64,000 nt of DNA from Filimonas lacunae. Its GTDB lineage: Bacteria; Bacteroidota; Bacteroidia; Chitinophagales; Chitinophagaceae. Under the pieces are notes generated by a model. It had not been told where the DNA came from. It ran no database searches and saw only the letters and a program-made list of their open reading frames with translations. Below, one piece after another: positions 8,830 through 18,757 of the stretch. Both the position numbers and the translations under genes were made by a program. Numbering within the stretch: position 1 is the first letter of the stretch; the number at the start of each line of letters is the position of its first letter. Location of the stretch: positions 4,526,001-4,590,000 of the forward strand of contig NZ_AP017422.1 in NCBI RefSeq assembly GCF_002355595.1, given 5' to 3'.

Positions 8830-10248
8830 TTAATTGTAACCTTCATTCTGTTTCAAAGCGGGGTCGGCCTGCAGCTCTTTAAATGCAATAGGATATAATT
8901 GCCAGTTAGTACTCCAGGTACCTCCTTTAGCAGCAGTAACGGCCGGCATTACCGCATCAGCCTTCCCGGTGCGCTTCAGGTCCAGCCAGCGGTGTCCCCA
9001 TTCCGAAAACAACTCCACTCTTCTCTCATGTTGTAGGGTATCCAGCAAAGCAGTTTCATCTGTCAACGTTAAAGTATCCAGCCCCGCCCGCTTTCTAATC
9101 ACATTCATATCAGTCCTGGCATCCGTAGTATTATGTAGTTTAGCACGCGCCTCCGCTCTTATCAAATACTGTTCACCAAGCCTTAATACGGTTGAAAACT
9201 CCGTTACAGCAGCATTGACTGTATTCACTTTGTACTTATAAGGGAAACTATAAGTAGTACCTCCTGTAGTAACACTATTAATCCAACTGGTTTTTCTTTT
9301 ATCATTCTTTTCAAAGCTGTTCAGCAAGCTGTCTCTGAGGTATACTGGGAAGGAAGCTGCCGGACCTGTAGAAGGTATGATAAACAACCTGGCTTCCTGC
9401 GTATTAAAACCAGTGGCCACTGCCTGCAATTGCCAGATAGCTTCGTTGTTGCCAGCAGAAGCTTTCAAAAAAGCACTGTTTAACCCCACAATACTAAAGC
9501 TGGTGGCATTGGCAATCAGCGTATCTGCCATGGCAGCCGCATTCACATAATCGCCGGAATATAAATAGGCCCTTGATAATAACCCAATAGCCGCCCAACG
9601 TGTAGGGCGTACTCTCTCCGCCGATGCCTTCAACAAGGTAGCATCCAGGTAAGTTCCACTGAGTAAAGCTTTGGCATCAGTTAAATCAACAATAATGCGC
9701 TTCCATACATCAGCGGCTGCCGACCTGGCCAAACCCCCATTAGTGTTATAATTGGTAGAGGTGACAACAGGCACACCACCAAACAGGTTCACCAGGTAGT
9801 AATAACTAAAAGCACGCATAAATTTAGCCTCTCCCTGCAACTGCTGTTTTACAGCAGGGGTCAGCGCCGGACTATTCTCCACCCCTTCCAATACGGAATT
9901 GGTGGTATAGATCATGTTATAAAAGCCGGTCCAGAAATCTGGTGTTAATCCTAATAGGGCAGAATGTGCGTTTTGATAATACCGCTGATATCCCGTATTG
10001 GTAACACCCGCGTATAAAGTAAACTCATCGGCCGACATGCCCAGGCATAAAGATAAATTAGCACCATCCGGTAAGGAAGAAAGGCTCATTTGCGTATACA
10101 TGCCTGTCATCACCGCAATGGCAGTGGCATCCGTTTCATAAACATTACCAGCAGTAATACCGGTAACAGGCGCCTGCACCTCCACCAGTTTCCTGCAGCC
10201 TGTAAACAGGAACAATATTGCACCAGCTATCATTAATTGATTTCTCAT
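8830..10248 (-). CDS. SusD/RagB-family outer-membrane lipoprotein
   Basis: A 472-residue protein with a lipoprotein signal (LFLFTGC, Cys18) and SusD landmarks: helical TPR-like N-terminus, FMRAFSYYYLVNLFGGVPVV, GLLSRAYLYSGDY, YLIRAEARAKL, and the C-terminal RRVELFSEWGHRWLDLKRTG ending in QNEGYN. SusD proteins form the lid of the paired SusC channel and bind the ligand at the cell surface. It lies 32 bp after the SusC gene. The partial gene at 63225 is a paralogue. Confidence 0.93.
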   Translation of the reverse strand: MRNQLMIAGAILFLFTGCRKLVEVQAPVTGITAGNVYETDATAIAVMTGMYTQMSLSSLPDGANLSLCLGMSADEFTLYAGVTNTGYQRYYQNAHSALLGLTPDFWTGFYNMIYTTNSVLEGVENSPALTPAVKQQLQGEAKFMRAFSYYYLVNLFGGVPVVTSTNYNTNGGLARSAAADVWKRIIVDLTDAKALLSGTYLDATLLKASAERVRPTRWAAIGLLSRAYLYSGDYVNAAAMADTLIANATSFSIVGLNSAFLKASAGNNEAIWQLQAVATGFNTQEARLFIIPSTGPAASFPVYLRDSLLNSFEKNDKRKTSWINSVTTGGTTYSFPYKYKVNTVNAAVTEFSTVLRLGEQYLIRAEARAKLHNTTDARTDMNVIRKRAGLDTLTLTDETALLDTLQHERRVELFSEWGHRWLDLKRTGKADAVMPAVTAAKGGTWSTNWQLYPIAFKELQADPALKQNEGYN

Positions 10249-10280
10249 AATCTTTCATTAAGTAATAATCTATACAGTAA

Positions 10281-13200
10281 TTAAAATCCCAGCTGCAACC
10301 CCAGCGTCATCGTTCTTAAAGGAGGCAACGAAGCCACTGCCTGGCTTTCGGGGTCCAGCCCTTTAAAGCGGGTAATGGTAAACAGGTTTTGCCCCTGTGC
10401 ATATAGCCGAAGTGTTTGCAGCCTGGCTCGCTTCAGCCAACGTTCAGGCACACTCCACGAACAGGAAACATTTTTTAAGCGTATAAAAGAGGCATCTGCT
10501 ACATACACATCACTGGAAGCAGCATTTACGGTAGAAAGTAAGGCTGTAATGCCGGTGCTATATTTTTGAATAGAAGTGATATCCCCTGGCTTTTGCCAAC
10601 GCTGCAAAATATCTACCGGCTGATTCAGGTTAAATCTTCCGGAGTTGGTATTGCCTAATGCCGCAGTATTATATCCCAGCTGTTTTACAAACTGGAATAA
10701 AAAATCCAGTTGTATTGATTTATATGAAAACTGGTTTTGAAACCCTCCGTAATATTTAGGGGCTATATTCAACACCACTGTTCTATCTGTGAGCACACTG
10801 GGATTAGTTGTGGGCAAACCTTTGCTGTCTGCCATCTGATACATACCCGTAGCAGGATCAACACCCAAAAAATGATATACCTGGGAAATGGTAGTAGGTT
10901 GCCCTATTACATAACGGCTTGCATAAGACGATTTATCGAGGCCGGGAAATGATACCAGTTTGTTCCTGGGAATGGAAATGTTCAGGGAAGATGACCAGGC
11001 AAAATCCGCATTTTTTACGTTCACCGTACTCAGGCTCATTTCCCAACCATAATTTCTCACCAGTGCCGGAAAGTTGCGGGTAACCGTACCAAAACCAGTG
11101 ATCGCAGGTAATGCATAAGGCTGCAACAGATTAGACGAACTGTTATAAAAATAGTTAACATTGAATAAAATCCGGTCTTTTACAAATCCCAGGTCCAATC
11201 CAAACTGTAACTTCTTTGTTTCCTCCCATTGTAAATAAGGATTCGTATGCCCCGTAGCTGCCAGCCCCGTTGTTGACTGGTATCCCACTCCTCCCGAAGT
11301 AGAAGTGAACAAGCTCAAAAACTGGTAATCGCCAATCTGGTCGTTCCCCGTGCTACCATAGCTCGCTTTTAGTTTACCAAAGGTCAGGCCCGGCACCAGG
11401 CTTTTCATCCACTCCTCATTGGAAAATAGCCAGGCACCCGCTATAGAACCAAAGTTATGAAACAGGTTTTCCGATCCAAAACGTGAACTCCCATCCCGCC
11501 GCAGGTTCAGGTTTACAACATATTTATTGTCATAATTATAATTAACACTTCCAAATAAAGCATTATAGCGATACACCGCTGCTGTAGAGCCCTGTACAGA
11601 AACGGTGGTAGCCGACTTTATATCCTCTATAATCTTATCACTGGTAAATCCAACTGCCTGAAACTGTTGCGCCTTGCTGATATTTTTCTGAATAGTAGAA
11701 CCTACCAGCGCCTCTACCCTACTTCTGCCAAAACCTTTGTTCCAGTTGAGTTGTGGCTCAATAATCCACGAGCTGATGTTAGAGTTGGAAAAAGCAGAAG
11801 CCCGTTGCGAATTCGTTCGCAATTCAGGCGCCAATGCAGTTAATGGCTGTGTTAAAAAGTCATTGTTCTGAAGATAAGTATACCCAAAACTACTTTTAAT
11901 AGTCAGCTGTTTACATAAGCGATAACGCAGCTGCAAATTGCTGATGAAATTATAAGTGGTTACCTGAAACTTACGTTCAAACATGGCAAATGGGTTATCG
12001 AACGTAGAAGAACCGGCAGGATTAGGCATCCAGTTTAAAGTACCATCTGCTTTATAAACAGCAGGTGCATTGGGCGCCAGTGAATAGGCAGCCTTGGTTA
12101 AATCTGTATTAATGATCCTGTTTACATCATATAAAAAATTATTGGTCAGCTGCATAGAAAACCGCTGATTAAGCGAAGAGCTGTTTAAGTTAAAGTGCAA
12201 TGAAGCTTTGTTATCTGATAAATCACCCGGAAAAACAGTGGTTTGCCGCTGATAGCCAGCCCCCACCAGGTATTGCGTGGTAACACCCCCTCCCGAAACA
12301 TTGGCATTTACGGTAGTGTAACGGGCTGTATGCCCAATCAATTCTTTTTGCCAATCAGTATAACGTGCAGTGTCCCATAAACCATTGACATCATAATCGG
12401 TATTAGTAGGAGTAGCCGTAATACTCGGTACAGGCAGGTTATCATTTTTAAATGCCTCTCTTCGCATTTCCAGGTATTGTTGTGTATTTAAAAGCTTTTG
12501 CCTGTAAGCCACTTTACTCCACCCGCTTTGTACATTGAAAGATGTTTTCAGCGGACCTATTTTCCCTTTTTTAGTAGTGATAATAATAGCACCGTTAGCT
12601 GCCCTGCTTCCATAAATAGAAGTGGCATCTGCATCCTTCAACACCGAAATGCTTTCTATATCTGCCGGGTTAATAAAGTTAAGCGGGTTTCCTCCATTGC
12701 CTCCCAGCACATTGGTGTTCAGTCCGGGAATCAATTGCGAAGCATAAGGCACACCATCTACCACATAAAAAGGCTCATTACCACTGGACAAACTATTATA
12801 CCCCTGGATACGCACCGTAACCGCCGAATTAGGTAAGCCTGTAGCCTGCGTAATAATCAAACCAGGTACGCGCCCCTGTAATCCCAACAAAGGATTACTT
12901 ACCGGTTGCTTTTCTAAATCACTCCCTGCTATAGTAGTTACATTACCGGTTGCCAGGCGTTTTGTAGTAGTGGAATAAGCCAGTATCAACACATCGTCCA
13001 GCTCTGAAGAATATAGTTCCATAAACACTTTCAGCTCAGCACCCGCTACCACTTTTACCTGCTTACCATAGTATCCCACAAAAGAAACCTCCAGTATAGC
13101 TTTGTTGGGGGCCCCTGTAATAACAAACTTCCCCTCCTTATCTGTAACAACACTGTTCATCGTGCCCATTACCTTTACAGTGGCGCCAGTTAAGGGATTA

Positions 13201-13625
13201 CCTTTTTCATCATATACATGGCCAGTGATATCCACCACCACAGCGTCACTGTTGCCGAAGTCAGCGTCCTTTTCTGTTACAGGAGTTTGCGGGGTGGGTA
13301 AAGGAGGTATATGCGGTTTTTCTTTTACAATAACATACTGCCCGTCTATAATGTAAGTAAGTGACTGGTTAGCAAAACATTGCTGCAATAAAACCTCCAG
13401 GGTTCCGTTAGAAACATTCACCGTAACCGGCCTGGTACGGTACAGCATATCAGTAGTGTAGCTGAACGAATAACCTGTAATTTTCTTAATGGTTTTGAAA
13501 GCCTGTTCCAGGCTTGCGTTTTGAAGTTGCAAAGAATACAGTTGGCCATTTGCCTGAACACGTATGCACACAAGGAAGAGACACAGGCATAACACCGCCC
13601 GTTGAACATAAGCAGAACATCGCAT
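10281..13625 (-). CDS. SusC/RagA-family TonB-dependent transporter with STN domain
   Basis: A 1114-residue protein: signal peptide, secretin/TonB short N-terminal (STN) domain at about 27-105, carboxypeptidase-regulatory-like domain at about 130-210, plug at about 220-340 with the SusC signature (ISVLKDADATSIYGSRAANG), and an outer-membrane beta-barrel to the C-terminus. The STN domain means the transporter signals through the FecR anti-sigma factor directly upstream, which then frees the ECF sigma factor. It imports a ligand with the downstream SusD partner. The ligand is not identifiable; the neighbouring GH2 and S9 genes suggest a glycan- or peptide-containing one. Confidence 0.95.
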   Translation of the reverse strand: MRCSAYVQRAVLCLCLFLVCIRVQANGQLYSLQLQNASLEQAFKTIKKITGYSFSYTTDMLYRTRPVTVNVSNGTLEVLLQQCFANQSLTYIIDGQYVIVKEKPHIPPLPTPQTPVTEKDADFGNSDAVVVDITGHVYDEKGNPLTGATVKVMGTMNSVVTDKEGKFVITGAPNKAILEVSFVGYYGKQVKVVAGAELKVFMELYSSELDDVLILAYSTTTKRLATGNVTTIAGSDLEKQPVSNPLLGLQGRVPGLIITQATGLPNSAVTVRIQGYNSLSSGNEPFYVVDGVPYASQLIPGLNTNVLGGNGGNPLNFINPADIESISVLKDADATSIYGSRAANGAIIITTKKGKIGPLKTSFNVQSGWSKVAYRQKLLNTQQYLEMRREAFKNDNLPVPSITATPTNTDYDVNGLWDTARYTDWQKELIGHTARYTTVNANVSGGGVTTQYLVGAGYQRQTTVFPGDLSDNKASLHFNLNSSSLNQRFSMQLTNNFLYDVNRIINTDLTKAAYSLAPNAPAVYKADGTLNWMPNPAGSSTFDNPFAMFERKFQVTTYNFISNLQLRYRLCKQLTIKSSFGYTYLQNNDFLTQPLTALAPELRTNSQRASAFSNSNISSWIIEPQLNWNKGFGRSRVEALVGSTIQKNISKAQQFQAVGFTSDKIIEDIKSATTVSVQGSTAAVYRYNALFGSVNYNYDNKYVVNLNLRRDGSSRFGSENLFHNFGSIAGAWLFSNEEWMKSLVPGLTFGKLKASYGSTGNDQIGDYQFLSLFTSTSGGVGYQSTTGLAATGHTNPYLQWEETKKLQFGLDLGFVKDRILFNVNYFYNSSSNLLQPYALPAITGFGTVTRNFPALVRNYGWEMSLSTVNVKNADFAWSSSLNISIPRNKLVSFPGLDKSSYASRYVIGQPTTISQVYHFLGVDPATGMYQMADSKGLPTTNPSVLTDRTVVLNIAPKYYGGFQNQFSYKSIQLDFLFQFVKQLGYNTAALGNTNSGRFNLNQPVDILQRWQKPGDITSIQKYSTGITALLSTVNAASSDVYVADASFIRLKNVSCSWSVPERWLKRARLQTLRLYAQGQNLFTITRFKGLDPESQAVASLPPLRTMTLGLQLGF

Positions 13626-13724
13626 AAATTATTTTTTTTGTACAGCAATAAAATCGTCTACCGGTGTAGATAACACAGATTATCAGCATCATACCCCATG
13701 CTGTTCTTCATATGATATTGGACT

Positions 13725-14855
13725 TTACGGCAACACTATCACCTGGTTGCTGGCTATAGAAAAATGTACTTTCCCTGTTTCTTCGAGAATGTGTAAAAGG
13801 CGTGATACCGGCTCATGCCGCGAAACAGAAGCTACAAAATGATAAGGAATTTTTGTTTTGTATATCACCTCTACGTTATACCACAGCGCCACCTGTTCCA
13901 TAATCTCTTCCATAGAACCATTAAACTCAAAACGGCCGTTTTTCCAGGCTATGGCGGCTTCACTATCACCTTCCATTACTTTGGTATTACTACCTGTGCT
14001 TTTGGCTTGCTCACCAGGCTTTAGCAACCTCGTGTTCACTTTTATTTTACCACTCACCAACGTAGTAGTTATTTGTTGTGATGCATAGGCATTTACATTA
14101 AAGCTGGTGCCCAGCACCTGTATGTTCACGGGTAAGGAATCCTGGTTATTTACCTGCACCCAAAAAGGACTGTGGGCTTGAGCAGCCACTTCAAAGTAGG
14201 CTTCGCCATACAACAGCTCTACCTTTCTGTTAGCACCAGTAAACACGGAAGGAAAACGAAGACGGCTGGCAGCATTCATATGTACCCTGGTTCCATCAGA
14301 TAAGGTAACAGAAAACTCGCCGCCTCTTGGGGTGCTGAGTGTATGATATTCCGGGTTAACAACGGCAGTTCCCGTTCTCTTGCTTACTATATAATCTATT
14401 TGTCCGTTTTCTTTTTTCTGAATCACCAGGCCATTGCGGGTGGTTACATTACCAGTTGCCAGCTTATCCAAATCAAGATGCACCCCATTGGCCATTTCCA
14501 GTAAAGCGCGGTTGCCCCCTGGATTAATATCCTGTTGCATCATCCTGTTATCGCGATTATTGTGGCTATACCAATAGCCACCCGCCAGCAACACGAAGAG
14601 GATACAGGCAGCTGCTGCAGCACAACTCCAAAGCCGTATCACCCGCCGGCGTTTTTCCTGCATAACTTTATGCATTAACTTGTCGTGTACACGAATACAG
14701 GATGTCTTTATGTCTTCTTCGGTAGCCTCATCATACATTCTCTCATCATCAAAGCTGGCATTCCATTCTTCTACCAGCCGCACTTCTTCCGGCGTAGCCG
14801 TTTGCTCTATATAATGCAGTAACGCTATTTGTATGTGCTCAGGAATATGGTTCAT
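13725..14855 (-). CDS. FecR-family anti-sigma factor
   Basis: A 376-residue protein with a cytoplasmic N-terminal sigma-binding region (about 1-80), one membrane helix at about 85-107, and a periplasmic FecR domain (TLSTPRGGEFSVTLSDGTRV, RKVELLYGEAYFEV, VLGTSFNVNAY). It ends in a DUF4974-like domain with the STN-type fold. It lies between the ECF sigma gene at 14910 and the STN-bearing SusC at 10281, the usual order for this signalling cascade. Confidence 0.93.
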   Translation of the reverse strand: MNHIPEHIQIALLHYIEQTATPEEVRLVEEWNASFDDERMYDEATEEDIKTSCIRVHDKLMHKVMQEKRRRVIRLWSCAAAAACILFVLLAGGYWYSHNNRDNRMMQQDINPGGNRALLEMANGVHLDLDKLATGNVTTRNGLVIQKKENGQIDYIVSKRTGTAVVNPEYHTLSTPRGGEFSVTLSDGTRVHMNAASRLRFPSVFTGANRKVELLYGEAYFEVAAQAHSPFWVQVNNQDSLPVNIQVLGTSFNVNAYASQQITTTLVSGKIKVNTRLLKPGEQAKSTGSNTKVMEGDSEAAIAWKNGRFEFNGSMEEIMEQVALWYNVEVIYKTKIPYHFVASVSRHEPVSRLLHILEETGKVHFSIASNQVIVLP

Positions 14856-14909
14856 AGCTGGTTCTTATCTAAACAGACAAGTGCTAACAACCGGAAGGGA
14901 CATTTTTTC

Positions 14910-15461
14910 TCAAAAAAATAATGATATCATAACACTGCGCACAACTTCTTTTAAACGCATGATGGTGCGATACAGATTTTTCTTCACTGCCTCGGGCTTC
15001 ATGTTCAGCTTGCGGGCAATGTCTATCACACTCATGTTCCTGTTATGACTCCAGAAGATAAAACGGCTTTTAGCGGGCAGGCGGTTCGCTTCCTGCATCA
15101 TGCGCTGCATCAGGTATTTAAATTCCAGATGCTCTTCCAGGCTTCCGGCAGCGGTGTTGTCCGGCACCTGGGCGCAGGCAAGTGGTAAGCGGCGATGTTT
15201 GTGTAAATAATTAATAGCGTGGTATTTAACAGCGGTAGCCAGGTAAGCTTCGGCATTGAGAATGTCAGTAGAAGCTCTATTTCGCCAGAGACCCATAAAG
15301 GCATCCTGCACTACCTCTTCGCTGGCAGTTAGCTCACCCGTGCGGTTATAGGCATAACGCAGCATTTTTTCAGAAAAACGGGAATACATTTCCGAAAAAG
15401 CCAGTTCATCATCTTTACGCATGCACTGCAACAATTCACTGTCACTAAGGTTGGTATACAT
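14910..15461 (-). CDS. ECF RNA polymerase sigma factor, FecI-like
   Basis: A 183-residue protein with sigma-70 region 2 (AFSEMYSRFSEKMLRYAYNR ... EEVVQDAFMGLWRNR) and region 4 (RLPAKSRFIFWSHNRNMSVIDIARKLNMKPEAVKKNLYR shortened here to its key helix-turn-helix residues SVIDIARKL and AVKKNL). It is directly upstream of its FecR partner and the SusC/SusD genes and should drive that operon. Confidence 0.93.
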   Translation of the reverse strand: MYTNLSDSELLQCMRKDDELAFSEMYSRFSEKMLRYAYNRTGELTASEEVVQDAFMGLWRNRASTDILNAEAYLATAVKYHAINYLHKHRRLPLACAQVPDNTAAGSLEEHLEFKYLMQRMMQEANRLPAKSRFIFWSHNRNMSVIDIARKLNMKPEAVKKNLYRTIMRLKEVVRSVMISLFF

Positions 15462-15509
15462 CTATACCTTAATAAGCAGTAAATGAATAAAATATAACAG
15501 CAAAGAAAA

Positions 15510-16064
15510 TTATTTATCCTTTGCTGTTCCTTCAATCTGTGCGCGCAAAAACTTAACAGCCTGATAGTAATAAGCTTTGGCGGTTTGCGGGGTAATATTC
15601 AGTTCTGCTGCAATAACATCATACTCCCGTTTTACATAACGGCGGCGTTCATACACCTTCCGTTGCAAATCGGGCAGCTGTGCGGCGGCTTTGTCTATCC
15701 GCAACTGCATTTCACGTTCATCCAGCCGCTCCTGTGTTTCGTTGGTAAAGTTCGGCTGTGGCAATCGTTGTATAGCCGTGGTAGCTGTTTTCTTATCACG
15801 GTTATATTTACGGTACATAAATACAAGGGTGGAGTACATATACCCACCCGGATTCGCTATTTCAGGTAATTTAGCCCGTTTCTCCCATAGATCTTCATAA
15901 AAATGCTGGGCCAGATCTTTAGAAGTGTCCCAACATCCGGTTAGCTTATACAACAGTTTGCATACCATGGGATTGTACTGTCTGAAAAACTCGTTAAAAG
16001 CAGGCTGCTCCCCATTGGAAATCCCCTGAAATAAACGCTTCAGTATGTAAACATCTTCATTCAT
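15510..16064 (-). CDS. ECF RNA polymerase sigma factor (second)
   Basis: A 184-residue protein counted from the ATG at 16064; the frame extends 13 codons upstream but that part looks untranslated. Region 2 reads AFNEFFRQYNPMVCKLLYK with DLAQHFYEDLWEKR, and region 4 has LPDLQRKVYERRR and VIAAELNITPQTAKAYYYQA. The overall pattern is that of Bacteroidota ECF sigma factors. It lies 48 bp upstream of the other sigma gene and downstream of a FecR gene, the reverse of the usual sigma-then-FecR order. No SusC gene of its own is adjacent. Confidence 0.9.
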   Translation of the reverse strand: MNEDVYILKRLFQGISNGEQPAFNEFFRQYNPMVCKLLYKLTGCWDTSKDLAQHFYEDLWEKRAKLPEIANPGGYMYSTLVFMYRKYNRDKKTATTAIQRLPQPNFTNETQERLDEREMQLRIDKAAAQLPDLQRKVYERRRYVKREYDVIAAELNITPQTAKAYYYQAVKFLRAQIEGTAKDK

Positions 16065-16200
16065 GATAGCAGGTCTTATTATACAACACAAACACAAGTA
16101 CAATTCATAAAAAAGACGCTGCTAAGTGTGCTGAAAAAAAAAACATAGTTGGTTTCATTGTCCACTTTTAAAGTACGGAAAGATTGGTTGGTTTATTATT

Positions 16201-17424
16201 TTATTTAATAACAATTTTATCTTTATTTTGAATAAAGCGCACCGTTACCAACTGCCCCAGTGATGCCAATATCCCCTGTAACGATTTCCTTTTATACAAC
16301 CGGGCATTTACCCGAATCGCTAAGTGATTGTTATCCAATACCTCAAAAGGTACCCCATACCAGTTTTCCAGCTGGGTTATTACTGTGCTCAACGGAGTGT
16401 TGTTGAATTCAAACCAGTCGTCATCCTTTGTCCATTGGTTCACTGCACTGGTGTCAGCAATGTTTTGCACGGTTAACTCCTTGTTTAATAACAGGGTTTG
16501 TTGCCCCGGCTGCAGTTGCAGGGTATTTTTTCCTGCTGCCACTGCAATTTTTCCTTGCAACAAAGCGGTTACAATCTTACCACTGCCGGCAAAAGCCTGC
16601 ACATTAAAAGCTGTACCTAAAACTGTGATGGTCTGTTCCATCGACTTTACAGTAAAAGGCGCTGTGGCATTTGTCTGAACGGTGAAAAAAGCCTCGCCGT
16701 TCAGCATCTCCACCTCCCTACTGCCACTGGCAAAAGCAGCGGGAAAGCGGATACTGCTGTTGGCGTTGAGCCGTACCATGCTGCCATCAGGCAACTGCAC
16801 GGAATAGGTGCTGGCACGGCGGGTAGTGAGCACAAACTTACCTCCCGCCTTTCCCGCGACTGATGATTGAAGGGATAACACTCCGTGGTCGCTGATTACC
16901 CGGGTATTTCCCCCAATGGTCACCACTACATCGCGGTCTGCACTCATCACCAGTTGTTTTCCATCTAGCAAGGTTAGAACGGCCGTATTTAATCCGGGTT
17001 GTTCGTTTATATGTAACGGCTGCTGTTGCACAACAACAGCAACGGGTTGTTTATTGAAAGTGCTTTTTAAAAATACCAGCCCTATAACTACCGCAGCCAG
17101 CACAGCTGCTGCGCTCGCATACTTCACCCAGTCATCAGGCGGTAATTTCTTTACTGGTGTTTCATAAGCTTCTATAGCAACAGGGGTGTTGGTTAGCCCC
17201 AGCCGGTGGTGCAACTGTTGTAGCAATTGTTCCTCCTCTTCTGCGGTTAAATCCACCTCCTCTTCCCAGGTGTTAAACAAGGCATAGGCTTCTTCTGCTC
17301 CGGGTTGTTGTAATAAATACTCCAACTCGCCCTGTTCCTCACCATTAATCAGGCCTTCTTTGTACAGGATGAGCAAATCTACCAGCCGGTCGTTTTCAAA
17401 GCACAGATACAGACTATCATACAT
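16201..17424 (-). CDS. FecR-family anti-sigma factor (second)
   Basis: A 407-residue protein. It has an N-terminal sigma-binding region (NDRLVDLLILYKEGLINGEE), one membrane helix at about 101-122, and a periplasmic FecR domain (VQLPDGSMVRLNANSSIRFP, VEMLNGEAFFTV, VLGTAFNVQAF). The DUF4974-like C-terminus ends YKRKSLQGILASLGQLV. It precedes the sigma gene at 15510 with a 136-bp gap, and it directly follows a short gene that duplicates its own N-terminal region. Confidence 0.92.
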   Translation of the reverse strand: MYDSLYLCFENDRLVDLLILYKEGLINGEEQGELEYLLQQPGAEEAYALFNTWEEEVDLTAEEEEQLLQQLHHRLGLTNTPVAIEAYETPVKKLPPDDWVKYASAAAVLAAVVIGLVFLKSTFNKQPVAVVVQQQPLHINEQPGLNTAVLTLLDGKQLVMSADRDVVVTIGGNTRVISDHGVLSLQSSVAGKAGGKFVLTTRRASTYSVQLPDGSMVRLNANSSIRFPAAFASGSREVEMLNGEAFFTVQTNATAPFTVKSMEQTITVLGTAFNVQAFAGSGKIVTALLQGKIAVAAGKNTLQLQPGQQTLLLNKELTVQNIADTSAVNQWTKDDDWFEFNNTPLSTVITQLENWYGVPFEVLDNNHLAIRVNARLYKRKSLQGILASLGQLVTVRFIQNKDKIVIK

Positions 17425-17434
17425 ATATACCAGT

Positions 17435-17668
17435 TTAGGTATGATATAAATTAAACTGACTCGCTATCAATTGTTGTTGTAGTATAGACATTCTTAATTT
17501 ATCATCCTGCCAAAGCATAAATAATACAGACGCCGCAGTGCCGTCAGGCTGCATCAGATAAGCATCCAGCTCTATCTGCTCATCTACGGTAATCATACCA
17601 TTCTGCTGTAGCAACAACAAGTCAACCATCCGGTCGTTCTGAATACAATTGTATAAATAATTAATCAT
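17435..17668 (-). CDS. Mini-FecR: stand-alone FecR N-terminal domain (77 aa)
   Basis: Counted from the ATG at 17668. The 40-codon upstream extension is rich in Lys/Phe and AT tracts and looks like leader sequence. The product aligns with the first ~60 residues of the following FecR: MINYLYNCIQNDRMVDLLLL against MYDSLYLCFENDRLVDLLIL, then a shared acidic helix and QPxGxxAxxLFxxW. It has no membrane helix and no FecR domain, and stops 10 bp before the full-length gene. It may be a soluble sigma-binding protein or the leftover of a tandem duplication. Confidence 0.6.
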   Translation of the reverse strand: MINYLYNCIQNDRMVDLLLLQQNGMITVDEQIELDAYLMQPDGTAASVLFMLWQDDKLRMSILQQQLIASQFNLYHT

Positions 17669-17800
17669 AGTATAGAGTGTATATAATACCTGTACCGCCA
17701 GCTTTCCAAAAGTGAATAAAAAATAAAAATATTTTTTTGCCCCCTTTTTCCCACCTTTAATGTTCCTTTTTACCCTCTGTATTTCCATGAACTTTCTGCT

Positions 17801-18757
17801 ATGAAAAAATGGGTAATTGAAATTATTTGCCTGTTGTTTGTGGTGCTGTTCGGTTATGCCGCCATCAGCAAACTGGTAGACTACCAGCAGTTTATCACAC
17901 AGCTACAGGAATCTCCGCTAAAACGTTTTGCTAATACCATAGCCTGGCTAACCCCCACCTCCGAAATAGTGCTGGCGGTGTTGCTACTGCTCCCTAAAAC
18001 CCGCAGGCTGGCATTGTACGGTTCGTTTTTATTGATGATGGGTTTTACTGTGTATATTATATACCTGTTGAAGTTTAGTCCTGATGTTCCCTGTAGCTGT
18101 GGCGGATTGCTGGAAACCATGAACTGGACGCAGCACCTGGTATTTAATATTGTTTTTACCCTGTTGTCGCTGATAGGTATCGTATTATTACGACGCTCCC
18201 GTGAAAGCGACCAGCTGCTGCAATTTCGCACGAAGCTATTATATGGCACTATGTCAGCTATCGTGCTGGCGCTGATTGTTGGTGCAGTATCGGTATCTGC
18301 CATCGGCCTGCATACGCCGCCGCCTATTAAACCAGGCGCTCCCATGCCCAATTTCAGCTTTCAGCTGATGGATGGCAAGTCCAGTATGAGCACTTCCGAC
18401 ATACCCGATGGCAAACCTGTAGTGCTGGTCTATTTCTCTCCTACCTGTGGCCATTGCCAGGATGAACTGATTGAGTTAACGCAGAAAAAAGAAGCGATTA
18501 AAGACATGCGGTTTTATTTTATCAGCAGCTCTGATTTTAAGAAAGTGAAAGTATTGCATGATACCTTACAACTGTCCCGCTTCGACAATATTACCCTGGG
18601 TGTAGACACTGCCCGGTATTTCTACAAAAGCTTTAAACCAACAGGCACCCCTTACCAGGTCATTTATAATAAAGAGAAAAAGCTACACTTTATCATTCCC
18701 GGAGAATCGAGCGTAGAAACCTTAGTAGGTGTAGCCAATAACAATAATAAATCCTAG
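17801..18757 (+). CDS. MauE/DoxX-type membrane protein fused to a thioredoxin-fold redoxin
   Basis: A 318-residue protein. Four membrane helices fill about residues 1-165, with a MauE/VKOR-like PCSCGG motif between them. A periplasmic AhpC/TSA-type redoxin domain follows (PNFSFQLMDGK, LVYFSPTCGHCQDE, TGTPYQVIYNK). CGHC is a full redox-active pair. The family transfers electrons or disulfides across the inner membrane. The gene is divergent from the mini-FecR gene, and its last four bases overlap tail to tail with the rhamnosidase gene. Confidence 0.85.
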   Translation: MKKWVIEIICLLFVVLFGYAAISKLVDYQQFITQLQESPLKRFANTIAWLTPTSEIVLAVLLLLPKTRRLALYGSFLLMMGFTVYIIYLLKFSPDVPCSCGGLLETMNWTQHLVFNIVFTLLSLIGIVLLRRSRESDQLLQFRTKLLYGTMSAIVLALIVGAVSVSAIGLHTPPPIKPGAPMPNFSFQLMDGKSSMSTSDIPDGKPVVLVYFSPTCGHCQDELIELTQKKEAIKDMRFYFISSSDFKKVKVLHDTLQLSRFDNITLGVDTARYFYKSFKPTGTPYQVIYNKEKKLHFIIPGESSVETLVGVANNNNKS

